Below are positions 14,646 to 23,279 of a stretch of DNA of 64,000 bases, piece after piece. The notes under the pieces were generated by a model. The model saw only the letters and a list, made by a program, of their open reading frames with translations, made no database searches and was not told the DNA's origin. Source of the DNA: Prolixibacteraceae bacterium. Its GTDB lineage: Bacteria; Bacteroidota; Bacteroidia; Bacteroidales; Prolixibacteraceae. Location of the stretch: the NCBI GenBank assembly GCA_003457135.1, contig DMSQ01000097.1, positions 35,269 through 99,268 of the forward strand. Direction: 5' to 3'. A program made the position numbers and the translations under genes. Positions within the stretch are counted from its first letter, which is position 1, and each line of letters begins with the position of its first letter.

Positions 14646-16844
14646 TCACAACATCAGCAACCCATTTTCCCGCAATTCCTTCATCGCCAGGCTGTTCCAG
14701 AAGAGTACAAAGTCATCGCCGGTGTGCTGTTCGAAGCTTTTTTCGAGTTCGCCGAAAGTTGTTTCTATGGAATTACTAACTGAAAGATTCGGAATTTGAG
14801 CGAATAGCCATTCGCCTTCCTGCTGTTTGAGTTGAATCACCAAATCTTGCTTTTTGTTTGAGAAAGTAAGTTCGGCCATTTCGAAGCGTTGGTTCTTTTT
14901 CTTTTTGGTGAAATTCCGGATGGCTGGAATACCACCCAGCCAAACAATTTTGGCGTTTGGACTTGCCGGTTCATATTCCTGCTGATCAATGGCTTCCTGA
15001 ATGTATTTGGGAGCAACAGTGGTTCGTGGAACTTTAAAACCGAACCAATCCTGAAGCGGAAAATCGAAACAAATGCCGTGCATGTAATTGAACAGCGATT
15101 TTTTTAATCCTTCGCTGAAAAGTTCATGATTTGCTCCGGTCGGGTCGCTGTGAATCAGGTCGTTGTTGGCGAATGTTCCGGGTTTTTCATTTTCAATTTT
15201 TACTTTGAATTGGGCTGGATTCATGCCAACCGGGCTGTGGGCCGTCATGGCAAACTGGTGCCAGAAACCGGATTGAATCACTCCGGCTTCGAACAACTGG
15301 CGCACCACTTCCAGCGAATCAATGGTTTCCTGGGCAGTTTCGGTGGGGAAACCGTACATCAGATACGCATGTACCATGATTCCGGCCCGGGTGAAATTGT
15401 CGGTTACTTTTGCAACTTTCGTAACGCTCACACCTTTATTAATCAAGCTCAGGAGTCGGTCGGATGCCACTTCCAGACCTCCGGAAACCGCGATGCAACC
15501 GGATTCTTTCAGGAGTAAACACAGGTCGTAAGTAAAACTTTTCTCGAAGCGGATGTTCGTCCACCAAACCATGGTGATTTTCCGGCGGATGATTTCCAAA
15601 GCCAAAGCGCGCATGAGAGCTGGCGGGGCAGCTTCGTCAACAAAATGAAAGCCTATTTGTCCCGTTTGGCGGATTATTTCTTCAATTCGGTTGCATAAAA
15701 CCTGCACGGTGTTAGGTTCGTAGCGGCGGATGTAGTCGAGCGAAGTGTCACAAAATGTACAGCGTCCCCAGTAACAACCGTGAGCCAAAGTGAGTTTGTT
15801 CCAGCGGCCATCGCTCCATAGTCGGTGCATGGGGTTTACAATTTCAATGACTGAAAGGTAGCTGTCCAGTTGAAAATCGGAATAATCGGGAGTTCCGGCT
15901 TCGAATTGCGAAAAGTCGGCTTTTGTGGAGCCATTCAGGTAAACTACTTTATCGCTTTCAAGCACGAAAGTTCTTTTTAGTTCTGCTTTGCGGCGGTTTC
16001 CGTCGAGGTATTCAATCAGGTTCAGCAAAGGAGTTTCGCCATCGTCGAGCGTAATAAAATCGAAATATTCAAAAACCCTCGAATCGGAAAGTGAACGCAA
16101 CTCAGTATTCGGGAACCCGCCGCCCATCACAATTTTCAGTTCAGGATAATTCTTTCTGATGTATTGCCCACATTTAAATGCGCTGTACAAATTTCCGGGG
16201 AATGGAACTGAAAAAGCTACCAGTGTTGGCCGTGAGAGTTTGATCTTATCGTGAAGCAATTTCAGTAAAATGCGATCAATGAAGCTTTCCGGTTTTTGCA
16301 ACTCAGCATTCAATTCATCAAAGGTTGCCGCCGATCGGCCCAATCGCTCGGCATAGCGGCTAAATCCAAAATGCGGATCAACGGCTTCTACAATCAAATC
16401 CGAAAGATCTTCGAGGTAAAGCGTGGCCAGGTGTTTGGCTTTGTCGCGGGTTCCCATCGTTCCGAATGCCCATTCCATATCTTCGGTCTGCGCGAAGCGC
16501 GAGGCTTCGGGCAAATAATTTCCTTCGCAAATCACATGGGCTAATGCAACATTCTTCTCCTGAAGAAAAGCAATCACCTGATCAATCGTCTGGATGTAGG
16601 TTTCGCGCAGGTTAAAAATCCGTTGGCTGTTAGCCGAAAGTTTCGGGTTACGAGTTGCGAGTTGCGAGAAAAGTGCCTTCAGGCCCTCCGAAGAAAATAG
16701 CTTGAGAATGACTTCGATGCCCAGATCACACTGGTAGGAGAATATATTTTGGGTGTTTAAAGATCCTTTCAGATAGGCCGTTGCCGGATAGGGCGTATTC
16801 AGTTGGGTAAACGGCGGCGTTATCAGTAAAACTTTTTGGCTCAC
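14646..16844 (-). CDS. B12-binding-type radical SAM protein
   Basis: A 732-residue protein. The N-terminal half (KVLLITPPFTQLNTPYPATA, and LVAFSVPFPGNLYSAFKCGQ followed by VMGGGFPNTELR) fits a cobalamin-binding Rossmann domain lacking a clear DxHxxG motif. The radical SAM cluster motif reads GCYWGRCTFCD, that is C-x4-C-x2-C rather than C-x3-C-x2-C. A later HFVDEAAPP and GGLEVASDRLL complete the barrel. A short 7-base tandem repeat (CGAGTTG units, about 16649-16668) lies inside the coding region near residue 60. Substrate unknown. It may share a transcript with the HicB remnant. Confidence 0.8.
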   Translation of the reverse strand: MSQKVLLITPPFTQLNTPYPATAYLKGSLNTQNIFSYQCDLGIEVILKLFSSEGLKALFSQLATRNPKLSANSQRIFNLRETYIQTIDQVIAFLQEKNVALAHVICEGNYLPEASRFAQTEDMEWAFGTMGTRDKAKHLATLYLEDLSDLIVEAVDPHFGFSRYAERLGRSAATFDELNAELQKPESFIDRILLKLLHDKIKLSRPTLVAFSVPFPGNLYSAFKCGQYIRKNYPELKIVMGGGFPNTELRSLSDSRVFEYFDFITLDDGETPLLNLIEYLDGNRRKAELKRTFVLESDKVVYLNGSTKADFSQFEAGTPDYSDFQLDSYLSVIEIVNPMHRLWSDGRWNKLTLAHGCYWGRCTFCDTSLDYIRRYEPNTVQVLCNRIEEIIRQTGQIGFHFVDEAAPPALMRALALEIIRRKITMVWWTNIRFEKSFTYDLCLLLKESGCIAVSGGLEVASDRLLSLINKGVSVTKVAKVTDNFTRAGIMVHAYLMYGFPTETAQETIDSLEVVRQLFEAGVIQSGFWHQFAMTAHSPVGMNPAQFKVKIENEKPGTFANNDLIHSDPTGANHELFSEGLKKSLFNYMHGICFDFPLQDWFGFKVPRTTVAPKYIQEAIDQQEYEPASPNAKIVWLGGIPAIRNFTKKKKNQRFEMAELTFSNKKQDLVIQLKQQEGEWLFAQIPNLSVSNSIETTFGELEKSFEQHTGDDFVLFWNSLAMKELRENGLLML

Positions 16845-16854
16845 GATGAATCTT

Positions 16855-16889
16855 TTTGTATTTCGTAAAAGTAATATAAAGTAACTTTG
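16855..16889 (+). promoter_or_regulatory. Probable promoter of the Memo-AMMECR1 gene
   Basis: TAACTTTG at 16882-16889 matches TAnnTTTG. A TTTG at 16855-16858 could be the -33, though the 23-base spacer is longer than usual. The gene starts 21 bases downstream. Confidence 0.5.
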
Positions 16890-16909
16890 ATTACTTAAAT
16901 CAATTAGCC

Positions 16910-18412
16910 ATGCAAGCGAAGCATTTCATTATCGTTGTTTTGGCAGGTCTGTTTTCAGCGAAGAGTTCCTCCCAGGAACCCTTGCAAAACAGGAAACCCT
17001 ATGCTGCCGGGCGGTTTTACACCGATAAACCTGCCGAATTGAAAACCCAGTTGCAGCAAATGTTTTCGAAAGCAGTCAGGAAAAAAGCGGAATACGCCCC
17101 GTTGGCAATCCTGGTTCCTCATGCCGGATATGTATTTAGTGGAAACGTGGCTGCTTCGGCCTACAACCAAATTGATCCCAACCGTAAGTTTGACCGGATT
17201 TTTATCATTGGATCAAGCCATACCACCAGTTTTTCAGGAGCATCGGTTTATTGCACCGGAAATTACGAGACCCCTCTGGGCATTGTAAAAGTTGATCTGG
17301 AGCTTGCCAAACAATTGGTTACAGAAAACAAACTCCTGAAATGTTATCCTGAAGCCCATTTATATGAGCACAGCCTGGAGGTTCAACTCCCGTTTTTGCA
17401 GTTCCACCTGAAAACTGATTTTAAGATTGTGCCAGTTATAATTGGTAGCTCAAATGCTGAAACGGCCCAAAAACTGGCCGGGATATTCAAACCGTACCTG
17501 AATGAAAAAAACCTCTTTGTGATCAGCAGCGATTTTTCTCATTATCCAAACTATACCGATGCCAATGTTGTTGACCAGATTACTGCCGAAGCCATTAAAT
17601 CAAACAATCCTGTGAAACTGATTGCTGCACTTGCGCGGAATGAGAAGAAAAATATATCAGGACTGGCAACCAGTCTGTGTGGTTGGAGTTCGGTGCTGAC
17701 CTTACTTTATATGACCGAACAGATGCCTGAAATCTCTGTTGACCTGCTTCAGTACAAAAACTCTGGCGATACAACATTTGGCGACAAAGATCGGGTGGTT
17801 GGATATTATGCCATATCTTTCACTCAGGGGAAGGCCATAAATCACCTGAAAGAGTTTTCGATCAGCGGCGAGGATAAAAAGTTTCTGCTAAAGCTTGCCC
17901 GTGAAACCATTAGTGAATCCATTCTCAAAGAAACTACTCCTAAAATTGATCAGGCAAGCCTGAATGTTGCACTGACAACACCTTGCGGCGCCTTTGTAAC
18001 CCTATATAAAAACCATATTTTAAGGGGATGTATCGGGCATTTTGAGCCAGACCAACCACTCTGGAAGGTGGTACAGTCAATGGCCGTGGCTTCTGCTACT
18101 CAAGACCATCGTTTCGACCCTGTGCAGCCTGAGGAATTGAGCCAGATGGAATTCGAGATATCGATACTGACTCCTTTGAAACGGATAAAATCGGTTAATG
18201 AACTGATCCTTGGCAAACACGGAATTTACATGAAGCAAGGAAATTCAACAGGTACTTTTTTGCCCCAGGTAGCCACTTCAACAGGCTGGAGCATGGAGGA
18301 ATTTCTTGGACATTGCTCGCAGGATAAGGCTGGCATAGGATGGAACGGCTGGAAAACCGCTGAACTGTTCACCTTCGAAGCGCTGGTTTTTGGAGAAGGG
18401 GAGGAGGAATAG
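16910..18412 (+). CDS. AmmeMemoRadiSam system protein B-A fusion (Memo + AMMECR1)
   Basis: A 500-residue two-domain protein with a likely signal peptide (MQAKHFIIVVLAGLFSAKSS). Residues about 27-305 are a Memo domain: YAAGRFYTDKPAEL, ILVPHAGYVFSGNVAASA, HSLEVQLPFLQ, and SSDFSHYPNY. Residues about 320-497 are an AMMECR1 domain: CGAFVTLYKNHILRGCIGHF, SATQDHRFDPV and GTFLPQVATSTGWSMEEFL. In the AmmeMemoRadiSam system these parts are usually separate and act with a radical SAM protein, here AmrS 3.2 kb downstream. The biological reaction is not settled. Presence of a signal peptide on the fusion is notable. Confidence 0.9.
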   Translation: MQAKHFIIVVLAGLFSAKSSSQEPLQNRKPYAAGRFYTDKPAELKTQLQQMFSKAVRKKAEYAPLAILVPHAGYVFSGNVAASAYNQIDPNRKFDRIFIIGSSHTTSFSGASVYCTGNYETPLGIVKVDLELAKQLVTENKLLKCYPEAHLYEHSLEVQLPFLQFHLKTDFKIVPVIIGSSNAETAQKLAGIFKPYLNEKNLFVISSDFSHYPNYTDANVVDQITAEAIKSNNPVKLIAALARNEKKNISGLATSLCGWSSVLTLLYMTEQMPEISVDLLQYKNSGDTTFGDKDRVVGYYAISFTQGKAINHLKEFSISGEDKKFLLKLARETISESILKETTPKIDQASLNVALTTPCGAFVTLYKNHILRGCIGHFEPDQPLWKVVQSMAVASATQDHRFDPVQPEELSQMEFEISILTPLKRIKSVNELILGKHGIYMKQGNSTGTFLPQVATSTGWSMEEFLGHCSQDKAGIGWNGWKTAELFTFEALVFGEGEEE

Positions 18413-18542
18413 TTTCTGTGGTTCAAAAGTTTCTATTGTTTCTATTGTTCTCCTTGTAGAAAGGAGGTCTGGACGGATTGAGGTGTCAACACAAACCAAC
18501 CCAGAAAACAAAAACAACAGCACTGAACGCAGCAATAACATT

Positions 18543-18595
18543 AGAAACAACAGAAACAACAGAAACAACAGAAACAATAGAAACAATAGAAACAT
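18543..18595 (+). repeat. 9-bp tandem repeat AGAAACAAC/AGAAACAAT (about six copies)
   Basis: Six consecutive 9-base units lie just upstream of the four-helix-bundle gene. The last units switch from AGAAACAAC to AGAAACAAT. The same motif recurs inverted at 18430-18446 and directly at 19038-19053 on the other side of the gene. Confidence 0.85.
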
Positions 18596-18606
18596 AATTT
18601 TAAAAC

Positions 18607-18996
18607 ATGAGTACTATTAAAAAGTTTGAGGATTTGGAAGTATGGAAACTGGCGAGGGAGCTTTGTCAGGAAGTTTTTGTATTGACCCTGCGGGAGGCTT
18701 TTTCAAAAGATTTTGGCCTGAAAAATCAGATTAGTAATTCAAGCGGATCGGTAATGGACAACATTGCAGAAGGTTTTGAACGGGATGGGAACAGGGAGTT
18801 TTCCCAATTTCTTTCCATAGCCAAAGCTTCTTGCGGCGAACGCCGGTCCCAGCTTTACCGTTCACTCGACCGAAACTATATTACCAACGAACAGTTTGAA
18901 GTCTTGTCATCAAAAACCATTGATTTAGGTCGTAAAATCTCAAATCTGATGAGCTACCTGAAAAACTCCGAAATCAAAGGCAACAAATTCAAATGA
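18607..18996 (+). CDS. Four-helix-bundle protein (23S rRNA intervening-sequence protein family)
   Basis: A 129-residue protein opening KKFEDLEVWKLARELCQEVF, with QISNSSGSVMDNIAEGFERD (about 47-66) and EFSQFLSIAKASCGERRSQL. This is the TIGR02436/S23 family pattern of four amphipathic helices. Members are encoded in insertions in 23S rRNA genes of some bacteria, and free-standing copies are widespread in Bacteroidota, with no settled function. Related folds include the Avd subunit of diversity-generating retroelements, but no reverse transcriptase is nearby. The gene is bracketed by short tandem and inverted repeats and splits an otherwise co-directional operon. Confidence 0.88.
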   Translation: MSTIKKFEDLEVWKLARELCQEVFVLTLREAFSKDFGLKNQISNSSGSVMDNIAEGFERDGNREFSQFLSIAKASCGERRSQLYRSLDRNYITNEQFEVLSSKTIDLGRKISNLMSYLKNSEIKGNKFK

Positions 18997-19062
18997 TCCG
19001 ATCCCAAATAAGAGAAACAATTGAAACTTTTCAAACAACAGAAACAATAGAAACCCTTCTGG

Positions 19063-21543
19063 ATGAACGCCGCATATCCACTTTTTCCGATCAGTATTCT
19101 GATCATTCTGTTTTACTCGCTTTCATTCGCTTTTTTGCGAATGGGATTGGTAAGCAAGGCTAACCACCGCAAATTCTGGAATGTTTTGTTGCTGACTACC
19201 TTTCTCACAACTGCATTAATCGGACTGCTGATGGTCGTAAAAACTAATTACAAAATGGTGATTCCTTTTTACGATCAATTGGTTGGCTACCATGTTGGGT
19301 TTGGTATCGGATTGGCTGTCATTGGCTTTTTTCATTTCTGGTGGCACCTGGGTTACTATCTTCATCTTTTAAAAAGCGAGAAAAAGAAAGAAGCGCGGCT
19401 AACAGTTACAACGACAAAAAATTTGGATCCAAGATTCTTAAAGATATCAGCATTTCTATTGGGAAGCACTTCCATTATCGCTCAAATTATTTTGCTGCGC
19501 GAATTCCTGGCAGTTTTTAACGGCAACGAACTGGTCATCGGGCTGGTGCTTGCCAACTGGATGATTTTAACCGGGCTAGGCGCATACCTTGGGAAGTTCC
19601 CGCTACGAATAAAAAAAGCCTATTCCGTAATCGTTTCAAGCCTTCTTATCCTTTCGGTTACGCCTTTCGTTACAGCATTTCTGATTAATTTCCTCAAAAA
19701 TATGGTCTTCCCCATCGGGGCAATGATCAGTGTGTTTCAAATCTTTTTTTCTTCGCTGATGCTGTTGATCCCGTTTTGCCTGGTGAGCGGATTCCTTTTT
19801 ACTTTCATAGCCAACTGTTATTCCGAAATCAGGAACCAAAACGAAACAGGCCCGGTTTATGGATTTGAGTCGGTTGGCAGCATGGTTGGGGGTTTGCTTA
19901 GCGGATTGCTTTTTATTTTTGTTTTTTCGTCCATCGAAAGCCTTTTGGTTTTGGCTATCTTAAATGGTTTGGTTCTTTTCCTGATCAGTCTGAAACAAGC
20001 CGTGAAAAAATGGATTTGGTTGCCTGTGGTAGTCGTAATCCCGGCATTCATCCTGCTGTTTTTTCATCCTGAAAAGAATATCAGAAGTCTGGTGTATCCC
20101 AATCAGGAAATTAAGGTTTCGAAAGATTCGCCGCATGGAAATATGGTGATTACCCGGCGCGATAACTTATGGAGCGTTTACAACAACAATGTGCTGCTGT
20201 TCGATTCCGAGAATTTTATGCTGAACGAAGAGGCTGTTCATTTTGCCATGCTCCAGCACCCTCATCCGGAGAAGGTATTACTTGTTTCCGGAGATCTTTC
20301 CGGGCAAATTGCAGAGATCAGAAAATATGGCCCGGTTACGGTTGATTATGTGGAAGACAACCGTTGGCTGCTGGATTTGATGAAAGATACGATCAGGAAA
20401 ATGACTGACGAAAACCTGAACATTTTTGCATCCGATCCGTTGCGGTTTATTGGCAAAACCATCAGGTCGTATGATGTTGCTATCCTGAACCTGCCGGGCC
20501 CTTCCACGATGCAGTCGAACAGGTTTTACACGCTCGAATTTTATAAACTCCTGAAGCAGAAACTTTCACATGGCGCTGTATTGTCGTTTGGCATACAGGC
20601 TCCGCCAAATTATATGAATACTGAGGCTGTTGATCTGAATTCAACGCTGTATGCAACTTTGAAAAAAATATTTCAGAATGTAATTATCCTTCCCGGCGAG
20701 AAAAATTATTTCCTGGCATCCGATGCTTCCCTGACATCCGATATTGCCCGGACAGTTCAGGAGAAAGGTATTGAAAACCGTTATGTCAATTCCTATTATC
20801 TCGATGATTCGTTGCTGAAACTTCGGGCTGAAAACATCCTTGCGGCATTAATTCCGGTTGCTGAAATCAACGAAAATTTGAACCCGGTTTCGTATCATCA
20901 GCAACTGGCCTACTGGCTGAGTCAGTTCAAAGGGAAATACTGGCTGATGGCAGTTGTTGCCGGGGCGTTGGCTTTGTTCATTTTTTTTAGTGGAAGTGCT
21001 CCTTCCAAAGCCATGTTCCTGACTGGGTTTTCGGCTACCGGACTTGAAATTCTCCTTCTTTTCGGATTGCAGGTTTTCTTCGGAAACATATACCTGCTCA
21101 CCAGTTTTGTCTTTACAGGTTTTATGTTTGGTCTTGCTTCCGGATCTTTCTTTGGAAAATTCTTTATGAAGTCTCCGGAAAAGAATTATCTGCCTGTTAC
21201 CCAAATTATAATTGGCATTTTTGCAGCCGCAACCAGTTTTGCCCTCTTTTCTTCAGGAATGGCTGAATGGCCTCAGGCAGTCGTCTATTCATTGTATTTA
21301 TTTTCCGTTGTGCTGATTGGCGGATTGACCGGATTTCAATTCACTCAGGCAAGCCTTTCCCGGACTGGTAGCTATGCCGAAATTTCAGGAAAAACATACA
21401 GTTACGACTTATTTGGATCAGCGCTTGGGGCGCTTGTAGTTGCCATTTACCTGGTACCAGAACTGGGCATTGTTTCATCGGTACAAGCCATTGCTTTTGT
21501 AAATATTTTATTTGGAACCTGGCTTTTTTTAAGGAAAGAATAA
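19063..21543 (+). CDS. Polytopic membrane protein with spermidine-synthase-like domain
   Basis: An 826-residue protein with roughly 14 or more hydrophobic segments. The N-terminal part (about 1-330) has transmembrane helices, including STSIIAQIILLREFLAVFNG and GFESVGSMVGGLLSGLLF, a pattern seen in membrane spermidine-synthase-like proteins. A soluble middle part (about 345-620) reads GNMVITRRDNLWSVYNNNVL, EKVLLVSGDLSGQIAEI and VDYVEDNRWLLD. This resembles a spermidine synthase Rossmann fold with an altered SAM loop (GD in place of GGGDG). A second membrane block follows. Polyamine synthase activity is doubtful. It lies between the two AmmeMemoRadiSam genes, an association suggesting joint function. 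Confidence 0.72.
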   Translation: MNAAYPLFPISILIILFYSLSFAFLRMGLVSKANHRKFWNVLLLTTFLTTALIGLLMVVKTNYKMVIPFYDQLVGYHVGFGIGLAVIGFFHFWWHLGYYLHLLKSEKKKEARLTVTTTKNLDPRFLKISAFLLGSTSIIAQIILLREFLAVFNGNELVIGLVLANWMILTGLGAYLGKFPLRIKKAYSVIVSSLLILSVTPFVTAFLINFLKNMVFPIGAMISVFQIFFSSLMLLIPFCLVSGFLFTFIANCYSEIRNQNETGPVYGFESVGSMVGGLLSGLLFIFVFSSIESLLVLAILNGLVLFLISLKQAVKKWIWLPVVVVIPAFILLFFHPEKNIRSLVYPNQEIKVSKDSPHGNMVITRRDNLWSVYNNNVLLFDSENFMLNEEAVHFAMLQHPHPEKVLLVSGDLSGQIAEIRKYGPVTVDYVEDNRWLLDLMKDTIRKMTDENLNIFASDPLRFIGKTIRSYDVAILNLPGPSTMQSNRFYTLEFYKLLKQKLSHGAVLSFGIQAPPNYMNTEAVDLNSTLYATLKKIFQNVIILPGEKNYFLASDASLTSDIARTVQEKGIENRYVNSYYLDDSLLKLRAENILAALIPVAEINENLNPVSYHQQLAYWLSQFKGKYWLMAVVAGALALFIFFSGSAPSKAMFLTGFSATGLEILLLFGLQVFFGNIYLLTSFVFTGFMFGLASGSFFGKFFMKSPEKNYLPVTQIIIGIFAAATSFALFSSGMAEWPQAVVYSLYLFSVVLIGGLTGFQFTQASLSRTGSYAEISGKTYSYDLFGSALGALVVAIYLVPELGIVSSVQAIAFVNILFGTWLFLRKE

Positions 21544-21636
21544 GTTTATGAAAAGATTGAAACATGGCTTGCATTTTTTCGTTAACGCCTTAAAATGGGT
21601 TGTCTATAAATTTTAACCATGATAGCTTTTCCTGAA

Positions 21637-22749
21637 ATGAATAAGCGTGAATTCCTGAAACAGGGATTGGCAGCCACCGGCGCTATCGCCTGTTCGCCGT
21701 TGATGGGCTTTTCCGGAGAAACCAGCGAAAAACTCTGGAAATGGAGCAAGGAAGGTTTGTACTGGTCGCCCACGCCCCGAGGCGCCAAATGCCTGATCTG
21801 CCCCAATGAGTGTATCATTAAAGAGGGCGAATCGGGACTTTGCCACAACCGTATAAACCTGGATGGGAAAATTTATTCCATTGCTTACGGGAATCCTTGC
21901 GCTGTCAATATTGACCCGATTGAAAAGAAGCCCTTTAATCATTTTTTGCCTGGTACAAAAGCCTTTTCCATTGGGACGGCAGGATGCAACCTGGCTTGTT
22001 TGAACTGCCAGAACTGGACCATCTCGCAGGTTAGTCCCAAAGAAACACGCAACTACGATTTGATGCCAGATCAGGTTGTCGCCCAGGCAATTGCCAATAA
22101 GTGCCCTTCGATTGCCTACACCTATTCCGAACCAATTTCGTTTTATGAATACACCTTCGACTCGGCAAAACTGGCTCGACAGGAAGACATTAAAAATGTG
22201 CTTGTAACAGCGGGATACATCAATGATGAACCGCTGCGCAATCTCCTCAAATATATTGATGCAGCCCGGGTTGACCTGAAATCGTTCAGTAACGATATTT
22301 ACCTCAAACTAAGCGCCGGCGCTCTCGATCCTGTTTTAAACACACTGAAAACAATGACCGGACTCGGAGTCTGGCTCGAAATAATCAACCTGGTTGTCCC
22401 AGGCTGGACCGATGATCTAGGCATGATCAAACGTATGTGCAACTGGCTGGCTGAAAACGGGCTTGCCAATACACCGCTTCACTTTAGCCGTTTTCATCCT
22501 GACTACAAACTCACTCAATTGTCTGCCACTCCTGTTGCAGTGCTCACCCAGGCCCGCGATATTGCGCTTTCCGCCGGAATAAAATATGTTTATATTGGCA
22601 ATGTGCCCGGACTGGATGCTGAAAATACCTTTTGCCCCAAATGCCATGAAGTGGTTATAGAGCGGAAAGGTTTTTCCATACTTCAAAAAAACCTTGAAAA
22701 AGGAGCCTGCAAAAAATGTGGTGAAAAAATTCCGGGGATCTGGGGATAA
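21637..22749 (+). CDS. amrS: AmmeMemoRadiSam system radical SAM enzyme
   Basis: The 370-residue protein carries GTAGCNLACLNCQNWTISQ with Cys117, Cys121 and Cys124 as the C-x3-C-x2-C cluster motif. An N-terminal cysteine pair group (KCLICPNECIIKEGESGLC) and a C-terminal FCPKCHE ... CKKCGEKIPG suggest extra metal sites. I choose 21637 (MNKREFLKQGLAATGAIACS), since this looks like a Tat-like or lipoprotein export leader. A start at 21619 would add six residues. AmrS homologues occur with Memo and AMMECR1 partners; the reaction is unassigned. Confidence 0.9.
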   Translation: MNKREFLKQGLAATGAIACSPLMGFSGETSEKLWKWSKEGLYWSPTPRGAKCLICPNECIIKEGESGLCHNRINLDGKIYSIAYGNPCAVNIDPIEKKPFNHFLPGTKAFSIGTAGCNLACLNCQNWTISQVSPKETRNYDLMPDQVVAQAIANKCPSIAYTYSEPISFYEYTFDSAKLARQEDIKNVLVTAGYINDEPLRNLLKYIDAARVDLKSFSNDIYLKLSAGALDPVLNTLKTMTGLGVWLEIINLVVPGWTDDLGMIKRMCNWLAENGLANTPLHFSRFHPDYKLTQLSATPVAVLTQARDIALSAGIKYVYIGNVPGLDAENTFCPKCHEVVIERKGFSILQKNLEKGACKKCGEKIPGIWG

Positions 22750-22769
22750 TTCATGAATATCTTCTCATA

Positions 22770-22800
22770 GACCAGACAGGTTTCAAAAACCTGTCTGGTC
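22770..22800. repeat. Perfect intergenic palindrome
   Basis: GACCAGACAGGTTT, loop CAA, AAACCTGTCTGGTC: a perfect 14-bp stem between amrS and the cobalamin riboswitch. There is no T run, so it is more like a dispersed palindromic repeat than an intrinsic terminator, though it could slow transcription or protect an mRNA end. Confidence 0.7.
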
Positions 22801-22860
22801 AGGTGAATTAATAATAAACACCTTCTTCCAAACAAAATATTTCCTACTTTTACCACCGGA

Positions 22861-23119
22861 AATGGTTCCGAAGTCAGCTTTTGGCTGATATGGAATAATA
22901 GGGAATCCGGTGGAATACCGGAGCTGTACCCGCAGCTGTAAGCTCTTAGCCCCTCCAACCTCCTCAAAGGGGAGGCAAGGGACACATTTTGAACAACACT
23001 TTTGCCACTGAGGCTTTCTTTCCCTTCCTAAAAAGGGAGCTAATTTCTCCCCTTCGGGGAGATTAAGAGGGGCTTTGGGAAGGCTGTTCAATAATCAGAG
23101 TGAGCCAGAAGACCTGCCA
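22861..23119 (+). ncRNA. Cobalamin riboswitch with expanded peripheral arms
   Basis: The conserved core is plain: AATAGGGAAtCCGGTGGAA (about 22896-22914), CCGGAGCtGTACCCGCAgCTGTAAGC (22918-22943), GCCACTG (23004-23010), GGGAAGGC (23077-23084) and the B12-box-like AGCCAGAAGACCTGCC (23103-23118). Two GC-rich inserts enlarge it to about 260 nt. One (about 22948-22983) contains CCTCC...GGAGG. One (about 23016-23075) contains CCCTT...AAGGG and CTCCCC-TTC-GGGGAG hairpins. It precedes a vitamin B12 importer operon by about 160 bases, so B12 binding should repress that operon. A near-consensus -7 TACTTTTA lies at 22845-22852. Confidence 0.93.
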
Positions 23120-23279
23120 ATTCCTTCAATTCTGATTCGAATCTTCGGGAAAAAAGATCGGTGAAGGGTGAATGTATCTCCTTTTCATTTTTCCTGAATA
23201 ATATTAAATGCAGCGATATTTTCACGTATTGGAAATTTAATATTGGTTATTGAATATTGGAAATTTTTTAAATTCAAAA

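Larger units (their letters stand above)
18413..19044 (+). mobile_element. 632-bp unit with terminal inverted repeats carrying a four-helix-bundle ORF
   Basis: The left end (18413-18443) and the reverse complement of the right end (19013-19044) align with 28 matches, three mismatches and one gap. Both begin TTTCTGT and share AAAAGTTTC and ATTGTTTCT. The unit starts at the base after the Memo-AMMECR1 stop codon and ends 18 bases before the next start. Inside are 9-base tandem repeats and one ORF (four-helix-bundle protein). No transposase is present. I saw no clear target duplication. Part of the end similarity comes from the simple GTTTCTATT repeat, so mobility is inference. Confidence 0.5.

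Noticed and set aside
18278..18595. Minus-strand ORF starting with Leu/Phe repeats that resembles a membrane segment
   Set aside because: It is a translation of the 9-bp AGAAACAAC repeat on the reverse strand and runs antisense into the AMMECR1 domain.
18543..18595. Possible CRISPR array
   Set aside because: Units of 9 bases are contiguous without spacers and no cas gene is near.
18607..18996. Diversity-generating retroelement (Avd-like four-helix protein)
   Set aside because: No reverse transcriptase, template repeat or variable repeat is visible nearby.
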